58,322 nucleotides of DNA from Pseudomonas sp. PA15(2017). GTDB taxonomy: Bacteria > Pseudomonadota > Gammaproteobacteria > Pseudomonadales > Pseudomonadaceae. The stretch lies in the NCBI RefSeq assembly GCF_001945395.1, contig NZ_MSXV01000055.1, positions 1 to 58,322 on the forward strand, in the 5' to 3' direction. The position numbers were made by a program, and so were the translations under genes. Shown here piece by piece: positions 1 to 11,132 of the stretch. The notes under the pieces were generated by a model that saw nothing but the letters and a program-made list of their open reading frames with translations, was not told where the DNA came from and did not search any database. The stretch's first letter is position 1. Every line of letters begins with the position of its first letter.

Positions 1-230
1 GCTACTCGGTACCGCCGAACTACGACTCGCTGATCGGCAAGCTGATCACCTACGGCGTGACCCGCGACGAGGCCATGGCCCGCATGCGCAACGCCCTGGA
101 CGAGATCGTCGTCGACGGTATCAAGACCAACGTGCCGCTGCACCGCGACCTGGTTCGCGACAAGGGTTTCTGCCAGGGTGGGATCAACATCCACTACCTG
201 GAAAAGAAACTGGGCATGGACAAGCACTAA
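1..230 (+). CDS. accC: Biotin carboxylase subunit of acetyl-CoA carboxylase, C-terminal fragment
   Basis: The reading frame is already open at base 3 and stops with TAA at 228-230, so only the last 75 residues are present. They match the C-terminal domain of AccC, including the stretch YDSLIGKLITYG, and end in LGMDKH. AccC uses ATP and bicarbonate to carboxylate biotin on AccB, the first step of fatty acid synthesis. accB should lie just upstream, outside the window. A strong hairpin terminator follows 19 bases after the stop and closes the accBC operon. Identity rests on the conserved C-terminus and on neighbours that match the accC-prmA-dusB-fis order of Pseudomonas. Confidence 0.93.
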   Translation, partial: YSVPPNYDSLIGKLITYGVTRDEAMARMRNALDEIVVDGIKTNVPLHRDLVRDKGFCQGGINIHYLEKKLGMDKH

Positions 231-248
231 GCGCGTCCGGCACCACAG

Positions 249-278
249 AAGGGGAGCGGCCAAGGCCGCTCCCCTTTT
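249..278 (+). terminator. Intrinsic terminator after accC
   Basis: The arm AAGGGGAGCGGCC is followed by its complement GGCCGCTCCCCTT around a two-base AA centre and ends in TTTT. It lies directly after the accC stop codon and before the next gene's ribosome binding site. Confidence 0.88.
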
Positions 279-306
279 GCATTTCAACGTCAAAAAGGAT
301 GGCGAC

Positions 307-993
307 ATGAACGGATCTTCCCAAACCAGCCTGACGCCCGAAGCGCGCAAGCAAGCCTCCATCGCCCGCCTCCAGGCAGCCGGCATTCCCTATATCGAGC
401 ACCTGCCGATGATCGAGGATGCCAGCGAGGTGCGCGTGCGCAGCGCCGAGGAAATCGCCCGTCGCGCCATCGCCTGCCTGTTCGCCATCCAGGCCGCCTG
501 CGATCGCCAGGCCGGTCAGTACACGCCGGACACCGCCCGCTGGTGCCAGGAGTTGCTGGAACAGTACGGCGTCGACGAGCTGACGCACCAGGAAGCGCGC
601 ATCCTCGGTAACGAGGGTGGCGAACAGGATGTCGTCAACATGGTCTGGAAGTACGAGGCCTACTGGGTGCTGCTGTGGGCGCTGGGCGTGGTGGAGGAGC
701 TGGATTTGCCCGACCATGCCATCGATTGCGACTTCGCCATCCAGGCCGTGGCGCAACATGCCGATTTCGCCACGTTCATGGCACAGGCGAAACTGCGCGA
801 CATCACCAGCATCCTCGACGAAGCCGACCTGATCTACCGTTACCACTGGGCCTGCGTGGATGCCCGCCTCAAGCAGGCGCCGATGCCCGCCGGCCTCAAC
901 CCCAGCGTAGTCATGGAGCGTCACGCGGCCTTAAACTGGCTTATCGACAACGATGGCCAGGACGACTGGGACAACCCGGACGTCAGCACCTGA
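307..993 (+). CDS. DUF4272 domain protein of unknown function
   Basis: This encodes a 228-residue soluble protein with no signal peptide or membrane segment. The frame is open from 178, but the ATG at 307 is the likely start: it has AAGGAT nine bases upstream and lies beyond the accC terminator. The body contains RSAEEIARRAIACLFAIQAA, a Trp-rich middle (VWKYEAYWVLLWALG) and a C-terminal HWACVDARLK, which fit the DUF4272 family. Family function is not established. It sits between accC and prmA as in other Pseudomonas genomes. The acidic tail ends in DWDNPDVST. The family assignment is from memory of its motifs. Confidence 0.8.
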   Translation: MNGSSQTSLTPEARKQASIARLQAAGIPYIEHLPMIEDASEVRVRSAEEIARRAIACLFAIQAACDRQAGQYTPDTARWCQELLEQYGVDELTHQEARILGNEGGEQDVVNMVWKYEAYWVLLWALGVVEELDLPDHAIDCDFAIQAVAQHADFATFMAQAKLRDITSILDEADLIYRYHWACVDARLKQAPMPAGLNPSVVMERHAALNWLIDNDGQDDWDNPDVST

Positions 994-1059
994 ACCCGTC
1001 CGACACCATTATCTGCCGTCGCCAGCCCTGCGCTTGCGGCCGCCCTACCGGAGCCTCCC

Positions 1060-1938
1060 ATGCCCTGGCTACAACTGCGCCTCGCCATCACCCCTGAGCA
1101 GGCGCCCACTTATGAAGACGCCCTGCTGGACGTCGGCGCGGTGTCCGTCACCTTCATGGACGCCGAAGACCAGCCGATCTTCGAGCCCGACCTGGGCACC
1201 ACACCGCTGTGGAGCCACACCCACCTGCTCGCCCTGTTCGAGGCCGATACCGACGCCGACACGCTGGTTGCTCACCTGCAACTGCTGACCGACGGCGCGT
1301 TGCCGGAACACCAGATCGAGCGCATCGAAGACCAGGACTGGGAGCGCAGCTGGATGGACGGCTTCGCGCCGATGCGTTTCGGCCAGCGCCTGTGGATCGT
1401 GCCGAGCTGGCACGAGGCGCCGCAGCCGGACGCCGTGAACCTGCTGCTTGACCCGGGCCTGGCGTTCGGCACCGGCACCCACCCGACCACCTCGCTGTGC
1501 CTGCAATGGCTCGACGCCCAGCCACTGGAAGGTTGCAGCGTGCTGGATTTCGGTTGCGGCTCGGGCATCCTGGCCATCGCTGCCCTGCTGCTCGGCGCGC
1601 CTCGGGCGGTCGGCACCGACATCGACCCGCAAGCCCTGGAAGCGTCGCGCGACAACGCGGGGCGCAACGGCATCGCCGACCAGCGCTTCCCGCTCTACCT
1701 GCCAGCCGACCTGCCCCAGGAGCCGGCTGACGTGGTGGTCGCCAACATTCTTGCCGGCCCGCTGGTCAGCCTGGCGCCGCAGATCACCAGCCTGGTCAAG
1801 CCAGGTGGCCGCCTGGCGCTGTCAGGCATTCTCGCCGAGCAGGCCGACGACGTGTGCGCTGCCTACGCCGCCGACTTCGACCTCGACCCGAGCGCCGTCC
1901 AGGACGGCTGGGTGCGCATCAGCGGCATTCGCCGTTAA
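1060..1938 (+). CDS. prmA: Ribosomal protein L11 methyltransferase
   Basis: PrmA transfers methyl groups from S-adenosylmethionine to amino groups of ribosomal protein L11 in the cytoplasm. The 292-residue product has the usual family length. The N-terminal substrate-recognition domain (about 1-95) is followed by a linker with DQDWERSWMDGFAPMRFG (91-108). The catalytic part has DPGLAFGTGTHPTT (131-144), the SAM-binding loop DFGCGSG (163-169), the acidic end of strand 2 (TDIDP) and the NILAGPL motif near residue 229. The ATG follows the DUF4272 gene by 66 bases. A perfect 10-bp hairpin lies just after the stop. Confidence 0.96.
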   Translation: MPWLQLRLAITPEQAPTYEDALLDVGAVSVTFMDAEDQPIFEPDLGTTPLWSHTHLLALFEADTDADTLVAHLQLLTDGALPEHQIERIEDQDWERSWMDGFAPMRFGQRLWIVPSWHEAPQPDAVNLLLDPGLAFGTGTHPTTSLCLQWLDAQPLEGCSVLDFGCGSGILAIAALLLGAPRAVGTDIDPQALEASRDNAGRNGIADQRFPLYLPADLPQEPADVVVANILAGPLVSLAPQITSLVKPGGRLALSGILAEQADDVCAAYAADFDLDPSAVQDGWVRISGIRR

Positions 1939-1948
1939 GCGCGCGTCC

Positions 1949-1974
1949 GCGCCGTGCCCGCATTGGCACGGCGC
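1949..1974 (+). terminator. Hairpin after prmA, probable terminator
   Basis: The arm GCGCCGTGCC pairs perfectly with GGCACGGCGC around the loop CGCATT. A short T-rich stretch follows only about 15 bases later, so termination strength is uncertain. Confidence 0.5.
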
Positions 1975-2053
1975 GGCACTTAATGCTGCTTTTGCAATCT
2001 GTTGGGTTAGACTATTGCCCCGTTTTTGCCGCCCCGCGGCCGTCGGATGACGC

Positions 2054-3430
2054 ATGACCGAAAGCTTCGTGACCCAATGCCCGAACTGCAGCACCAGTTT
2101 CCGCGTGAACCTGGCCCAGCTTGCCGTTGCCCAGGGCTCGGTACGCTGTGGCGCCTGCCTGCAGGTATTCAATGCCGCGCGGCAGTTGCGCGAGCAGGGT
2201 CATCACATTCCGGACATGCGTGCCGCGGCGCCCGCTACACCAGCACCCGCGGCAACGCCCAAGCCATCGGCACCGGCACCGGCACCGGCACCGGCACCGA
2301 GCATTGCAGCGCTGCCGCCTGCCAGTGCCAAACCGCCGGGCAAGACCGACGACGGTACGCTGTGGATTCACGACGACCTGGATCTCGATGACCTCGACCT
2401 CGACGAGGAGCTGGCCAAGCTCGAGGCGCAGGAACAGCAGCTGTCGCGCCAGTTCCTCGAACTCGACCTGCCGACCCGGCAAACGCCGCGCTTCGATGAG
2501 CAGGACGACGAGCCCGCCGAAGACGAGCGCTGGGCCGAGGCCCTGCTGCGCGATGACCCGACCGTCAGCAAGCTGGAGCTCGAACCACTGGGCGAGCGTC
2601 CGACACCGAGCATCGATTTCGGCCAACCGCCGCCGGCCAAGGCCCCCGAAGCCGTGCCGCCGCTGCCCAGAACGCCGGGCCTGCGCGAGGTCTTCTCGCC
2701 CGCTAAGCCTGCTGCGCCAAGCCGTGAGGACGTGGAGGCCGAGCCGACGTTCAGCCTCAGCGCCCAGCGCGACGACCCGCCTGAGCCCGCGCCATCCGAC
2801 GACCACCACGACGATGAGCCGCAAACGCCTGCACCGGTGCCCAAGGGCGCAAAGACGCGCCCACGCAGCGAGCCGAACCTGCGCGGCGAAGCCCTGTTCG
2901 AACTTGAAGAGGAACCGCTGCAGCTCGACTGGCGTCCGCCGCGCAAGCCCTGGGGCCGCTGGATCGGCTGGGGCCTGCTCAATCTGCTGGCGGCGGCCGC
3001 GCTGGCCGGGCAATACGTGATCTATCACTACGCCGAACTGGCCCGCCAGGATCAGTACCGGCCCTGGTTCGAACAGATCTGCCCGACCCTCGGCTGCACC
3101 CTGCCCTCCAAAGTCGACATCGACCAGATCAGGAGCAGCAACCTGGTGGTGCGCAGCCACCCGGAGTTCAGCGGCGCCCTGGTGGTAGACGCGATCCTCT
3201 ACAATCGCGCGTCGTTCTCCCAGCCATTTCCGCTCCTGGAGATGCGCTTCGCGGACATCAACGGACAGTTGATCGCCAGTCGTCGCTTCAAACCCAGCGA
3301 GTACCTGGCGGGTGAGCTGGCTGGCCAGGCGGAAATGCCGCCGCAGACGCCGATCCATATCGCTCTGGACATCCTCGACCCGGGCGCCCGGGCGGTGAAC
3401 TACAGCCTCAACTTCCACTCGCCGGAGTAG
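2054..3430 (+). CDS. Zinc-ribbon and DUF3426 membrane protein
   Basis: The 458-residue protein begins with an MJ0042-type zinc ribbon: CPNCSTSFRV near residue 9 and CGACLQVF near 33 give a four-cysteine site. A long low-complexity region rich in Pro, Ala and acidic residues runs from about 55 to 290. One membrane segment (GWGLLNLLAAAALAGQYVIY, about 316-335) is followed by an extracytoplasmic C-terminal DUF3426 domain ending in FHSPE. The topology suggests a cytoplasmic metal-binding head tethered to a periplasmic domain. The function is unknown. It lies between prmA and dusB, the usual Pseudomonas position. A 6-bp tandem repeat codes for an Ala-Pro run. Confidence 0.8.
   Translation: MTESFVTQCPNCSTSFRVNLAQLAVAQGSVRCGACLQVFNAARQLREQGHHIPDMRAAAPATPAPAATPKPSAPAPAPAPAPSIAALPPASAKPPGKTDDGTLWIHDDLDLDDLDLDEELAKLEAQEQQLSRQFLELDLPTRQTPRFDEQDDEPAEDERWAEALLRDDPTVSKLELEPLGERPTPSIDFGQPPPAKAPEAVPPLPRTPGLREVFSPAKPAAPSREDVEAEPTFSLSAQRDDPPEPAPSDDHHDDEPQTPAPVPKGAKTRPRSEPNLRGEALFELEEEPLQLDWRPPRKPWGRWIGWGLLNLLAAAALAGQYVIYHYAELARQDQYRPWFEQICPTLGCTLPSKVDIDQIRSSNLVVRSHPEFSGALVVDAILYNRASFSQPFPLLEMRFADINGQLIASRRFKPSEYLAGELAGQAEMPPQTPIHIALDILDPGARAVNYSLNFHSPE
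2269..2298 (+). repeat. Coding tandem repeat GGCACC x5
   Basis: Five uninterrupted copies of the hexamer GGCACC lie inside the DUF3426 gene and encode alternating Ala-Pro. Copy-number change would keep the frame and only lengthen or shorten the linker. Confidence 0.85.
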
Positions 3431-3540
3431 CCTCGGCCAACCGATAGGCGGCGGCCGACGAGGGACCGTCTGCATCGGGGCCGGCCGCCGACGCGACCGC
3501 GCACCACGGCCCTGCTGTTCAGATTTTGTTCAAAACCACC

Positions 3541-3569
3541 TTTATCCGGTCATTCAGAGCGGGTATGAT
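3541..3569 (+). promoter_or_regulatory. Candidate sigma-70 promoter for dusB-fis
   Basis: TTTATC at 3541-3546 and TATGAT at 3564-3569 are separated by exactly 17 bases. They lie about 60 bases before the dusB start, in a 201-base gap with AT-rich sequence just upstream (GATTTTGTTCAAAACC). The call rests on motif match alone. Confidence 0.5.
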
Positions 3570-3631
3570 CTCCCCCCTTTTCGCACTCTCCTACTGGTCT
3601 CAACAGCACGTCTCTTGAGCAGGGAAGCCCT

Positions 3632-4630
3632 ATGTCGGCGCTAAGCATCGGCCCCTATACATTGCCCAATCGACTGATCCTGGCCCCCATGGCCGGCGTC
3701 ACCGATCAGCCATTCCGGCAACTGTGCCGGCGCCTCGGCGCCGGCATGGTGGTTTCCGAGATGGTCACCAGCGATGTACGCCTGTGGAACACGCGCAAGT
3801 CGAGCCTGCGCATGATCCACAGCGGCGATCCGCAGCCACGCTCCGTGCAGATCGCCGGTGGCGACCCGCAGATGCTCGCCGAGGCAGCCCGCGCCAATGT
3901 GCAGCTGGGCGCCCAGATCATCGACATCAACATGGGCTGCCCGGCCAAGAAGGTCTGCAACAAGGCGGCTGGCTCCGCCCTGCTCAAGGATCAGCCGCTG
4001 GTGCAGGCGATTCTCGAAGCGGTGGTCGCCGCCGTCGACGTCCCGGTCACCCTGAAGATTCGCACCGGCTGGGACCGTCAGAACAAGAATGGCGTCGAGG
4101 TCGCGCGGATTGCCGAGCAGTCCGGCATCGTCGCCCTGGCCGTGCACGGCCGCACCCGCGCCGACCTGTACACCGGCGAGGCCGAGTACGACACCATCGC
4201 CGCGATCAAGCAGGCCGTATCGATTCCGGTACTGGCCAACGGCGACATCGACTCACCGGAAAAGGCCGCCCATGTGCTGGCCGCTACCGGTGCCGATGGC
4301 CTGCTGATCGGCCGGGCGGCCCAGGGCCGCCCGTGGATTTTCAGAGAAATCGAGCATTACCTGCGCACCGGAGCCCATTGCCCGGCCCCTGCGCTGGCCG
4401 AGATCGAACGCATTCTGCTCGAGCACCTGGCCGCCCTGCACGCCTTCTACGGCGACGTCATGGGCGTGCGCATCGCTCGCAAGCATGTGGGCTGGTACCT
4501 CGCGACGCTGCCCGGCGCCCGCGAATTCCGTGCCCAGTTCAATCGTCTGGACAGCCAGGAGGCGCAATGTGCAAGCGTTCGCCAGTTCTTCGGTGAACGC
4601 TACAACGACGAAAAAGAGGCTGCCGCATGA
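3632..4630 (+). CDS. dusB: tRNA-dihydrouridine synthase B
   Basis: DusB is a flavin enzyme that reduces a uridine in the tRNA D-loop to dihydrouridine. The 332-residue product has the FMN-binding start LAPMAGVTDQPFRQL (17-31), the active-site region INMGCPAKKVCNKAAGSAL with the conserved Cys103, the strand KIRTGW, the HGRTR motif and the C-terminal IGRAAQGRPWIF. Its last four bases (ATGA) overlap the fis start, so the two genes are translationally coupled, the arrangement known from enteric bacteria. The start at 3632 has AGGGAAG upstream. Confidence 0.96.
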   Translation: MSALSIGPYTLPNRLILAPMAGVTDQPFRQLCRRLGAGMVVSEMVTSDVRLWNTRKSSLRMIHSGDPQPRSVQIAGGDPQMLAEAARANVQLGAQIIDINMGCPAKKVCNKAAGSALLKDQPLVQAILEAVVAAVDVPVTLKIRTGWDRQNKNGVEVARIAEQSGIVALAVHGRTRADLYTGEAEYDTIAAIKQAVSIPVLANGDIDSPEKAAHVLAATGADGLLIGRAAQGRPWIFREIEHYLRTGAHCPAPALAEIERILLEHLAALHAFYGDVMGVRIARKHVGWYLATLPGAREFRAQFNRLDSQEAQCASVRQFFGERYNDEKEAAA

Positions 4631-4947
4631 CACTGTTGAACGAGACTTTAGGAAGTGGGATTGCACCCGTGAGCGACAACACCAGTTTGAAACAGCACCT
4701 CAACACACCGAGCGAAGAAGGCCAGACCCTGCGCGGCAGCGTCGAGAAAGCCTTGCACAACTACTTCGCTCACCTTGAGGGCGCAGACGTCACCGACGTC
4801 TACAACCTGGTGCTCACCGAAGTGGAAGCCCCGCTGCTGGAGACCGTCATGAACTACGTGAAGGGCAACCAGACCAAGGCCTCGGAACTGTTGGGCCTGA
4901 ACCGCGGCACCCTGCGCAAGAAGCTCAAGCAGTACGACCTCCTTTAA
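4627..4947 (+). CDS. fis: DNA-binding protein Fis
   Basis: Fis is a homodimeric nucleoid protein that bends DNA and activates rRNA and many other promoters in fast growth. The 106-residue product has the C-terminal helix-turn-helix NQTKASELLGLNRGTLRKKL (about 79-98). The N-terminal arm is longer than in E. coli (98 residues), as is normal in Pseudomonas. The ATG lies inside the dusB stop region, implying one transcript and coupled translation. No separate promoter is visible between the two genes. Confidence 0.95.
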   Translation: MTLLNETLGSGIAPVSDNTSLKQHLNTPSEEGQTLRGSVEKALHNYFAHLEGADVTDVYNLVLTEVEAPLLETVMNYVKGNQTKASELLGLNRGTLRKKLKQYDLL

Positions 4948-4952
4948 AGCGG

Positions 4953-5028
4953 CGGCAGGCCACAGGCTCCAGGCCGCAGGCCGAGCCGCTTTTGCCTGCC
5001 GCTTGTAGCCTGAAGCCTGTAGCCCGTT
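4953..5028 (+). repeat. Dispersed CAGGCTT/GGCGGCAGGC repeat before purH
   Basis: The stretch holds GGCGGCAGGCCACAGGCT on one side and, inverted, GCCTGCCGCTTGTAGCCTG on the other, so it can fold back on itself. The units AAGCCTG and CAGGCT are the same heptamer that is tandemly expanded before recQ. It ends ten bases before the purH start codon. Confidence 0.6.
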
Positions 5029-5037
5029 AGGAAAATC

Positions 5038-6642
5038 ATGACCGACCAGACCACCCGCCTCCCCGTCCGCCGTGCGCTGATCAGCGTGTCCGACAAGACC
5101 GGCATCCTCGAATTCGCCCGCGAGCTCGTCGCCCTCAACGTGGAAATCCTCTCCACCGGCGGCACCTACAAGCTGCTCAAGGACAACGGCGTGGCAGCAG
5201 TGGAAGTGGCCGACTACACCGGCTTCCCGGAAATGATGGACGGCCGGGTGAAGACCCTGCACCCGAAAATCCACGGCGGCATCCTCGGCCGCCGCGCCCT
5301 CGACGGCGCGGTGATGGACGAGCACGGCATCAAGCCGATCGACCTGGTGGCGGTCAACCTGTACCCCTTCGCGGCTACCGTCGCCAAGCCGGGCTGTGAC
5401 CTGGCCGATGCCATCGAGAACATCGACATCGGCGGTCCGACCATGGTGCGCTCGGCCGCCAAGAATCACAAAGACGTGGCCATCGTGGTCAACGCCGGTG
5501 ACTACAGCGCGGTCATCGACTCCCTGAAGCTCGGCGGCCTGTGCTATGCCCAGCGCTTCGACCTGGCCCTCAGGGCCTTCGAGCACACCGCGGCCTACGA
5601 CGGCATGATCGCCAACTACCTGGGTACCATCGACCAGGGCCGCGACACCCTGTCCACCGAAGACCGCGGTCAGTTCCCGCGCACCTTCAACACCCAGTTC
5701 ATCAAGGCGCAGGAAATGCGCTACGGCGAAAACCCGCACCAGAAAGCCGCGTTCTACGTCGAGCACGCCGAAGAAGCCTGCGTGGCCACCGCCGTGCAGC
5801 TGCAGGGCAAAGAGCTGTCGTTCAACAACGTGGCCGACACCGACGCCGCGCTGGAATGCGTGAAGAGTTTCGTCAAACCGGCCTGCGTGATCGTCAAGCA
5901 CGCCAACCCGTGCGGCGTCGCCGTGGTACCGGAAGACGAAGGTGGCATCCGCAAGGCCTATGACCTGGCCTACGCCACCGACACCGAATCGGCGTTCGGC
6001 GGCATCATCGCCTTCAACCGCGAACTGGACGGCGAAACCGCCAAGGCCATCGTCGAGCGCCAGTTCGTCGAAGTGATCATCGCCCCGAGAATCAGCGACG
6101 CTGCCCGTGAAGTGATCGCCGCCAAGGCCAACGTGCGCCTGCTCGCGTGCGGCGAATGGCCGACCGAACGTGCGCCGGGCTGGGACTACAAGCGCGTCAA
6201 CGGCGGCCTGCTGGTCCAGAGCCGCGACATCGGCATGATCAAGGCCGAAGACCTGAAGATCGTTACCCAGCGCGCGCCGAGCGAGCAGGAGATCCATGAC
6301 CTGATCTTCGCCTGGAAAGTGGCCAAATTCGTCAAATCCAACGCCATCGTGTACGCCAAGAATCGCCAGACCGTCGGCGTCGGCGCCGGCCAGATGAGCC
6401 GCGTCAACTCCGCGCGTATCGCCGCCATCAAGGCCGAACACGCCGGCCTGCCGGTGCCGGGCGCGGTCATGGCCTCCGATGCCTTCTTCCCGTTCCGCGA
6501 CGGTATCGACAACGCCGCCAAGGCCGGCATCACCGCGGTGATCCAGCCCGGTGGTTCGATGCGCGACAACGAAGTGATCGCCGCCGCCGATGAAGCCGGT
6601 ATTGCCATGGTGTTCACCGGCATGCGCCACTTCCGCCACTAA
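5038..6642 (+). CDS. purH: Bifunctional AICAR formyltransferase and IMP cyclohydrolase
   Basis: PurH does the last two steps of inosine monophosphate synthesis: formyl transfer from 10-formyl-tetrahydrofolate to AICAR, then ring closure. The product is 534 residues. The N-terminal MGS-like cyclohydrolase domain (about 8-150) carries SDKTGI, STGGT and VKTLHPKIHGG. The C-terminal transferase domain has KHANPCGVAV and ends with PGGSMRDNEVIAAADE and FTGMRHFRH. The short leader consists largely of a dispersed repeat. purD follows 198 bases downstream, the usual pairing in gammaproteobacteria. Confidence 0.97.
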   Translation: MTDQTTRLPVRRALISVSDKTGILEFARELVALNVEILSTGGTYKLLKDNGVAAVEVADYTGFPEMMDGRVKTLHPKIHGGILGRRALDGAVMDEHGIKPIDLVAVNLYPFAATVAKPGCDLADAIENIDIGGPTMVRSAAKNHKDVAIVVNAGDYSAVIDSLKLGGLCYAQRFDLALRAFEHTAAYDGMIANYLGTIDQGRDTLSTEDRGQFPRTFNTQFIKAQEMRYGENPHQKAAFYVEHAEEACVATAVQLQGKELSFNNVADTDAALECVKSFVKPACVIVKHANPCGVAVVPEDEGGIRKAYDLAYATDTESAFGGIIAFNRELDGETAKAIVERQFVEVIIAPRISDAAREVIAAKANVRLLACGEWPTERAPGWDYKRVNGGLLVQSRDIGMIKAEDLKIVTQRAPSEQEIHDLIFAWKVAKFVKSNAIVYAKNRQTVGVGAGQMSRVNSARIAAIKAEHAGLPVPGAVMASDAFFPFRDGIDNAAKAGITAVIQPGGSMRDNEVIAAADEAGIAMVFTGMRHFRH

Positions 6643-6777
6643 ATCGGCCGCACTCGGACAGGCATCTGCGGCGTTGCAGCTGGCTCCGATAATGCTCATT
6701 GCCAACAGGCAACTCCGCTTATCGAAACCAGCCGCGCCTTGCATCTACCAGCCCGATCGCGACCTCGAAATTTTTAG

Positions 6778-6803
6778 GGTGGATAACGCTTCGCTTATCC
6801 GCC
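6778..6803. repeat. GGTGGATAA inverted repeat between purH and purD
   Basis: GGTGGATAA at 6778-6786 pairs with TTATCCGCC at 6795-6803 around CGCTTCGC. This is a common dispersed Pseudomonas palindrome, preceded here by TTTTTAG. It could stabilise the upstream transcript or attenuate transcription into purD. The rest of the 198-base gap shows nothing else I can name. Confidence 0.6.
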
Positions 6804-6840
6804 GAACGGGCTACCAGCCCGCCTCCATCGGGAGACAGAC

Positions 6841-8130
6841 ATGAACGTATTGATCATCGGCAGCGGCGGTCGTGAACACGCCCTGGCCTGGAAAGTGGCG
6901 CAGGACAAGCGCATCGCCAAGGTTTTCGTCGCACCGGGCAACGCCGGTACCGCCTTCGAGCCCAAGTGCGAGAACGTCGCCATCGACGTGCTGGATATCC
7001 AGGCACTGGCCGATTTCGCCGAGCAGAACGTGCAACTGACCATCGTCGGCCCCGAAGCGCCGCTGGTGAAGGGCGTGGTCGACCTGTTCCGCTCCCGCGA
7101 CCTGGACATCTTCGGCCCGACCGCCGCCGCGGCCCAGCTGGAAGGTTCCAAGGCCTTCACCAAGGATTTCCTGGCCCGCCAGAACATCCCGACCGCCGAT
7201 TACCAGAACTTCACCGAAGTCGAGCCGGCCCTGGCCTACCTGCGTGAGAAAGGCGCACCGATCGTGATCAAGGCCGACGGCCTGGCCGCGGGCAAGGGCG
7301 TGATCGTCGCCATGACCCTGGCCGAAGCCGAGGACGCCGTGCGCGACATGCTCGCCGGCAATGCTTTCGGTGACGCCGGCTCGCGCGTGGTGATCGAAGA
7401 GTTCCTCGACGGCGAGGAAGCCAGCTTCATCGTCATGGTCGACGGCCAGAACGTGCTGCCTATGGCCACCAGCCAGGATCACAAGCGTGTCGGCGATGCC
7501 GACAGCGGCCCGAATACCGGCGGCATGGGCGCCTACTCGCCGGCTCCGGTGGTGACCGCCGACGTGCACAAGCGGGTGATGGATGAAGTCATCTACCCGA
7601 CCGTGCGCGGCATGGCTGCCGAAGGTAACGTCTACACCGGCTTCCTGTACGCCGGCCTGATGATCGACAAGAGCGGCGCGCCGAAAGTCATCGAATTCAA
7701 CTGCCGCTTCGGCGACCCGGAAACCCAGCCGATCATGGTGCGCCTGGAAAGCTCCCTGGTGCTGCTGGTCGAGGCCGCACTGGCCAAGGCGCTGGACAAG
7801 GTCGAAGCGACCTGGGACCCGCGTCCGACCGTCGGCGTGGTACTGGCCGCCGGCGGCTACCCGGGCGACTACGCCAAGGGTGACGTGATCGAAGGGCTGG
7901 ACGACGCCGCGCAGCTGGAAGGCAAGGTATTCCACGCCGGCACCGCCCTGCAGGACGGCCAGGTGGTCACCGCAGGCGGCCGCGTCCTGTGCGCCACCGC
8001 CATCGGCGCCAGCGTGGCGGATGCCCAGCAGCAGGCCTATCGCCTGGCCGCGAAGATCCGCTGGAACGGCATGTTCCACCGCAACGACATCGGCTACCGG
8101 GCGATCGCCCGCGAGCAGGGCGACAAGTGA
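6841..8130 (+). CDS. purD: Phosphoribosylamine-glycine ligase (GAR synthetase)
   Basis: PurD joins glycine to phosphoribosylamine with ATP in step two of purine synthesis. The 429-residue ATP-grasp protein begins with the family signature MNVLIIGSGGREHALAW. It then shows the GNAGT loop, GPEAPLVKG, the ATP-grasp segment IKADGLAAGKGVIVA (about 141-155), DHKRVGD, GGMGAYSP and the metal-binding FNCRFGDPETQ near residue 290. Length and motifs are normal. The start has GGGAGACAG upstream. It is followed by a perfect hairpin and then retS. Confidence 0.97.
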   Translation: MNVLIIGSGGREHALAWKVAQDKRIAKVFVAPGNAGTAFEPKCENVAIDVLDIQALADFAEQNVQLTIVGPEAPLVKGVVDLFRSRDLDIFGPTAAAAQLEGSKAFTKDFLARQNIPTADYQNFTEVEPALAYLREKGAPIVIKADGLAAGKGVIVAMTLAEAEDAVRDMLAGNAFGDAGSRVVIEEFLDGEEASFIVMVDGQNVLPMATSQDHKRVGDADSGPNTGGMGAYSPAPVVTADVHKRVMDEVIYPTVRGMAAEGNVYTGFLYAGLMIDKSGAPKVIEFNCRFGDPETQPIMVRLESSLVLLVEAALAKALDKVEATWDPRPTVGVVLAAGGYPGDYAKGDVIEGLDDAAQLEGKVFHAGTALQDGQVVTAGGRVLCATAIGASVADAQQQAYRLAAKIRWNGMFHRNDIGYRAIAREQGDK

Positions 8131-8141
8131 TGTAACAAGAT

Positions 8142-8163
8142 GGCGGCATCGCGCGATGCCGCC
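8142..8163 (+). terminator. Hairpin after purD
   Basis: GGCGGCATCG is followed almost at once by its complement CGATGCCGCC, 12 bases after the purD stop. No T-run follows, so it may protect the 3' end rather than terminate. Confidence 0.4.
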
Positions 8164-8252
8164 CATCGGCAATACCGCAGGCGGCCGCTCGACAGGGCGG
8201 CCTGGCTGTCAGGATAGGGTCTCAGTTCATAGTCTGTGCCACCTCGGCTGGC

Positions 8253-8258
8253 TATAAT
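8253..8258 (+). promoter_or_regulatory. Candidate -10 element for retS
   Basis: A perfect TATAAT lies 30 bases before the retS start codon, in the context GGCTATAATTCAGCC. No convincing -35 is seen at the proper distance, so an activator or another sigma factor could be involved. Confidence 0.4.
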
Positions 8259-8288
8259 TCAGCCGGATAACCTAAAAGGGATTGCCAC

Positions 8289-11075
<2,787 letters not shown>

Positions 11076-11132
11076 GCCGGCTGCTAGAATTTTCGACGCA
11101 GCCCGCGCCAGCTACCCCTCGATAGAGCGCCC

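Noticed and set aside
4648..6744. 698-residue open frame on the minus strand across fis and purH
   Set aside because: It is antisense to well-supported genes and has no recognisable domain. Long antisense frames are normal at this GC content.
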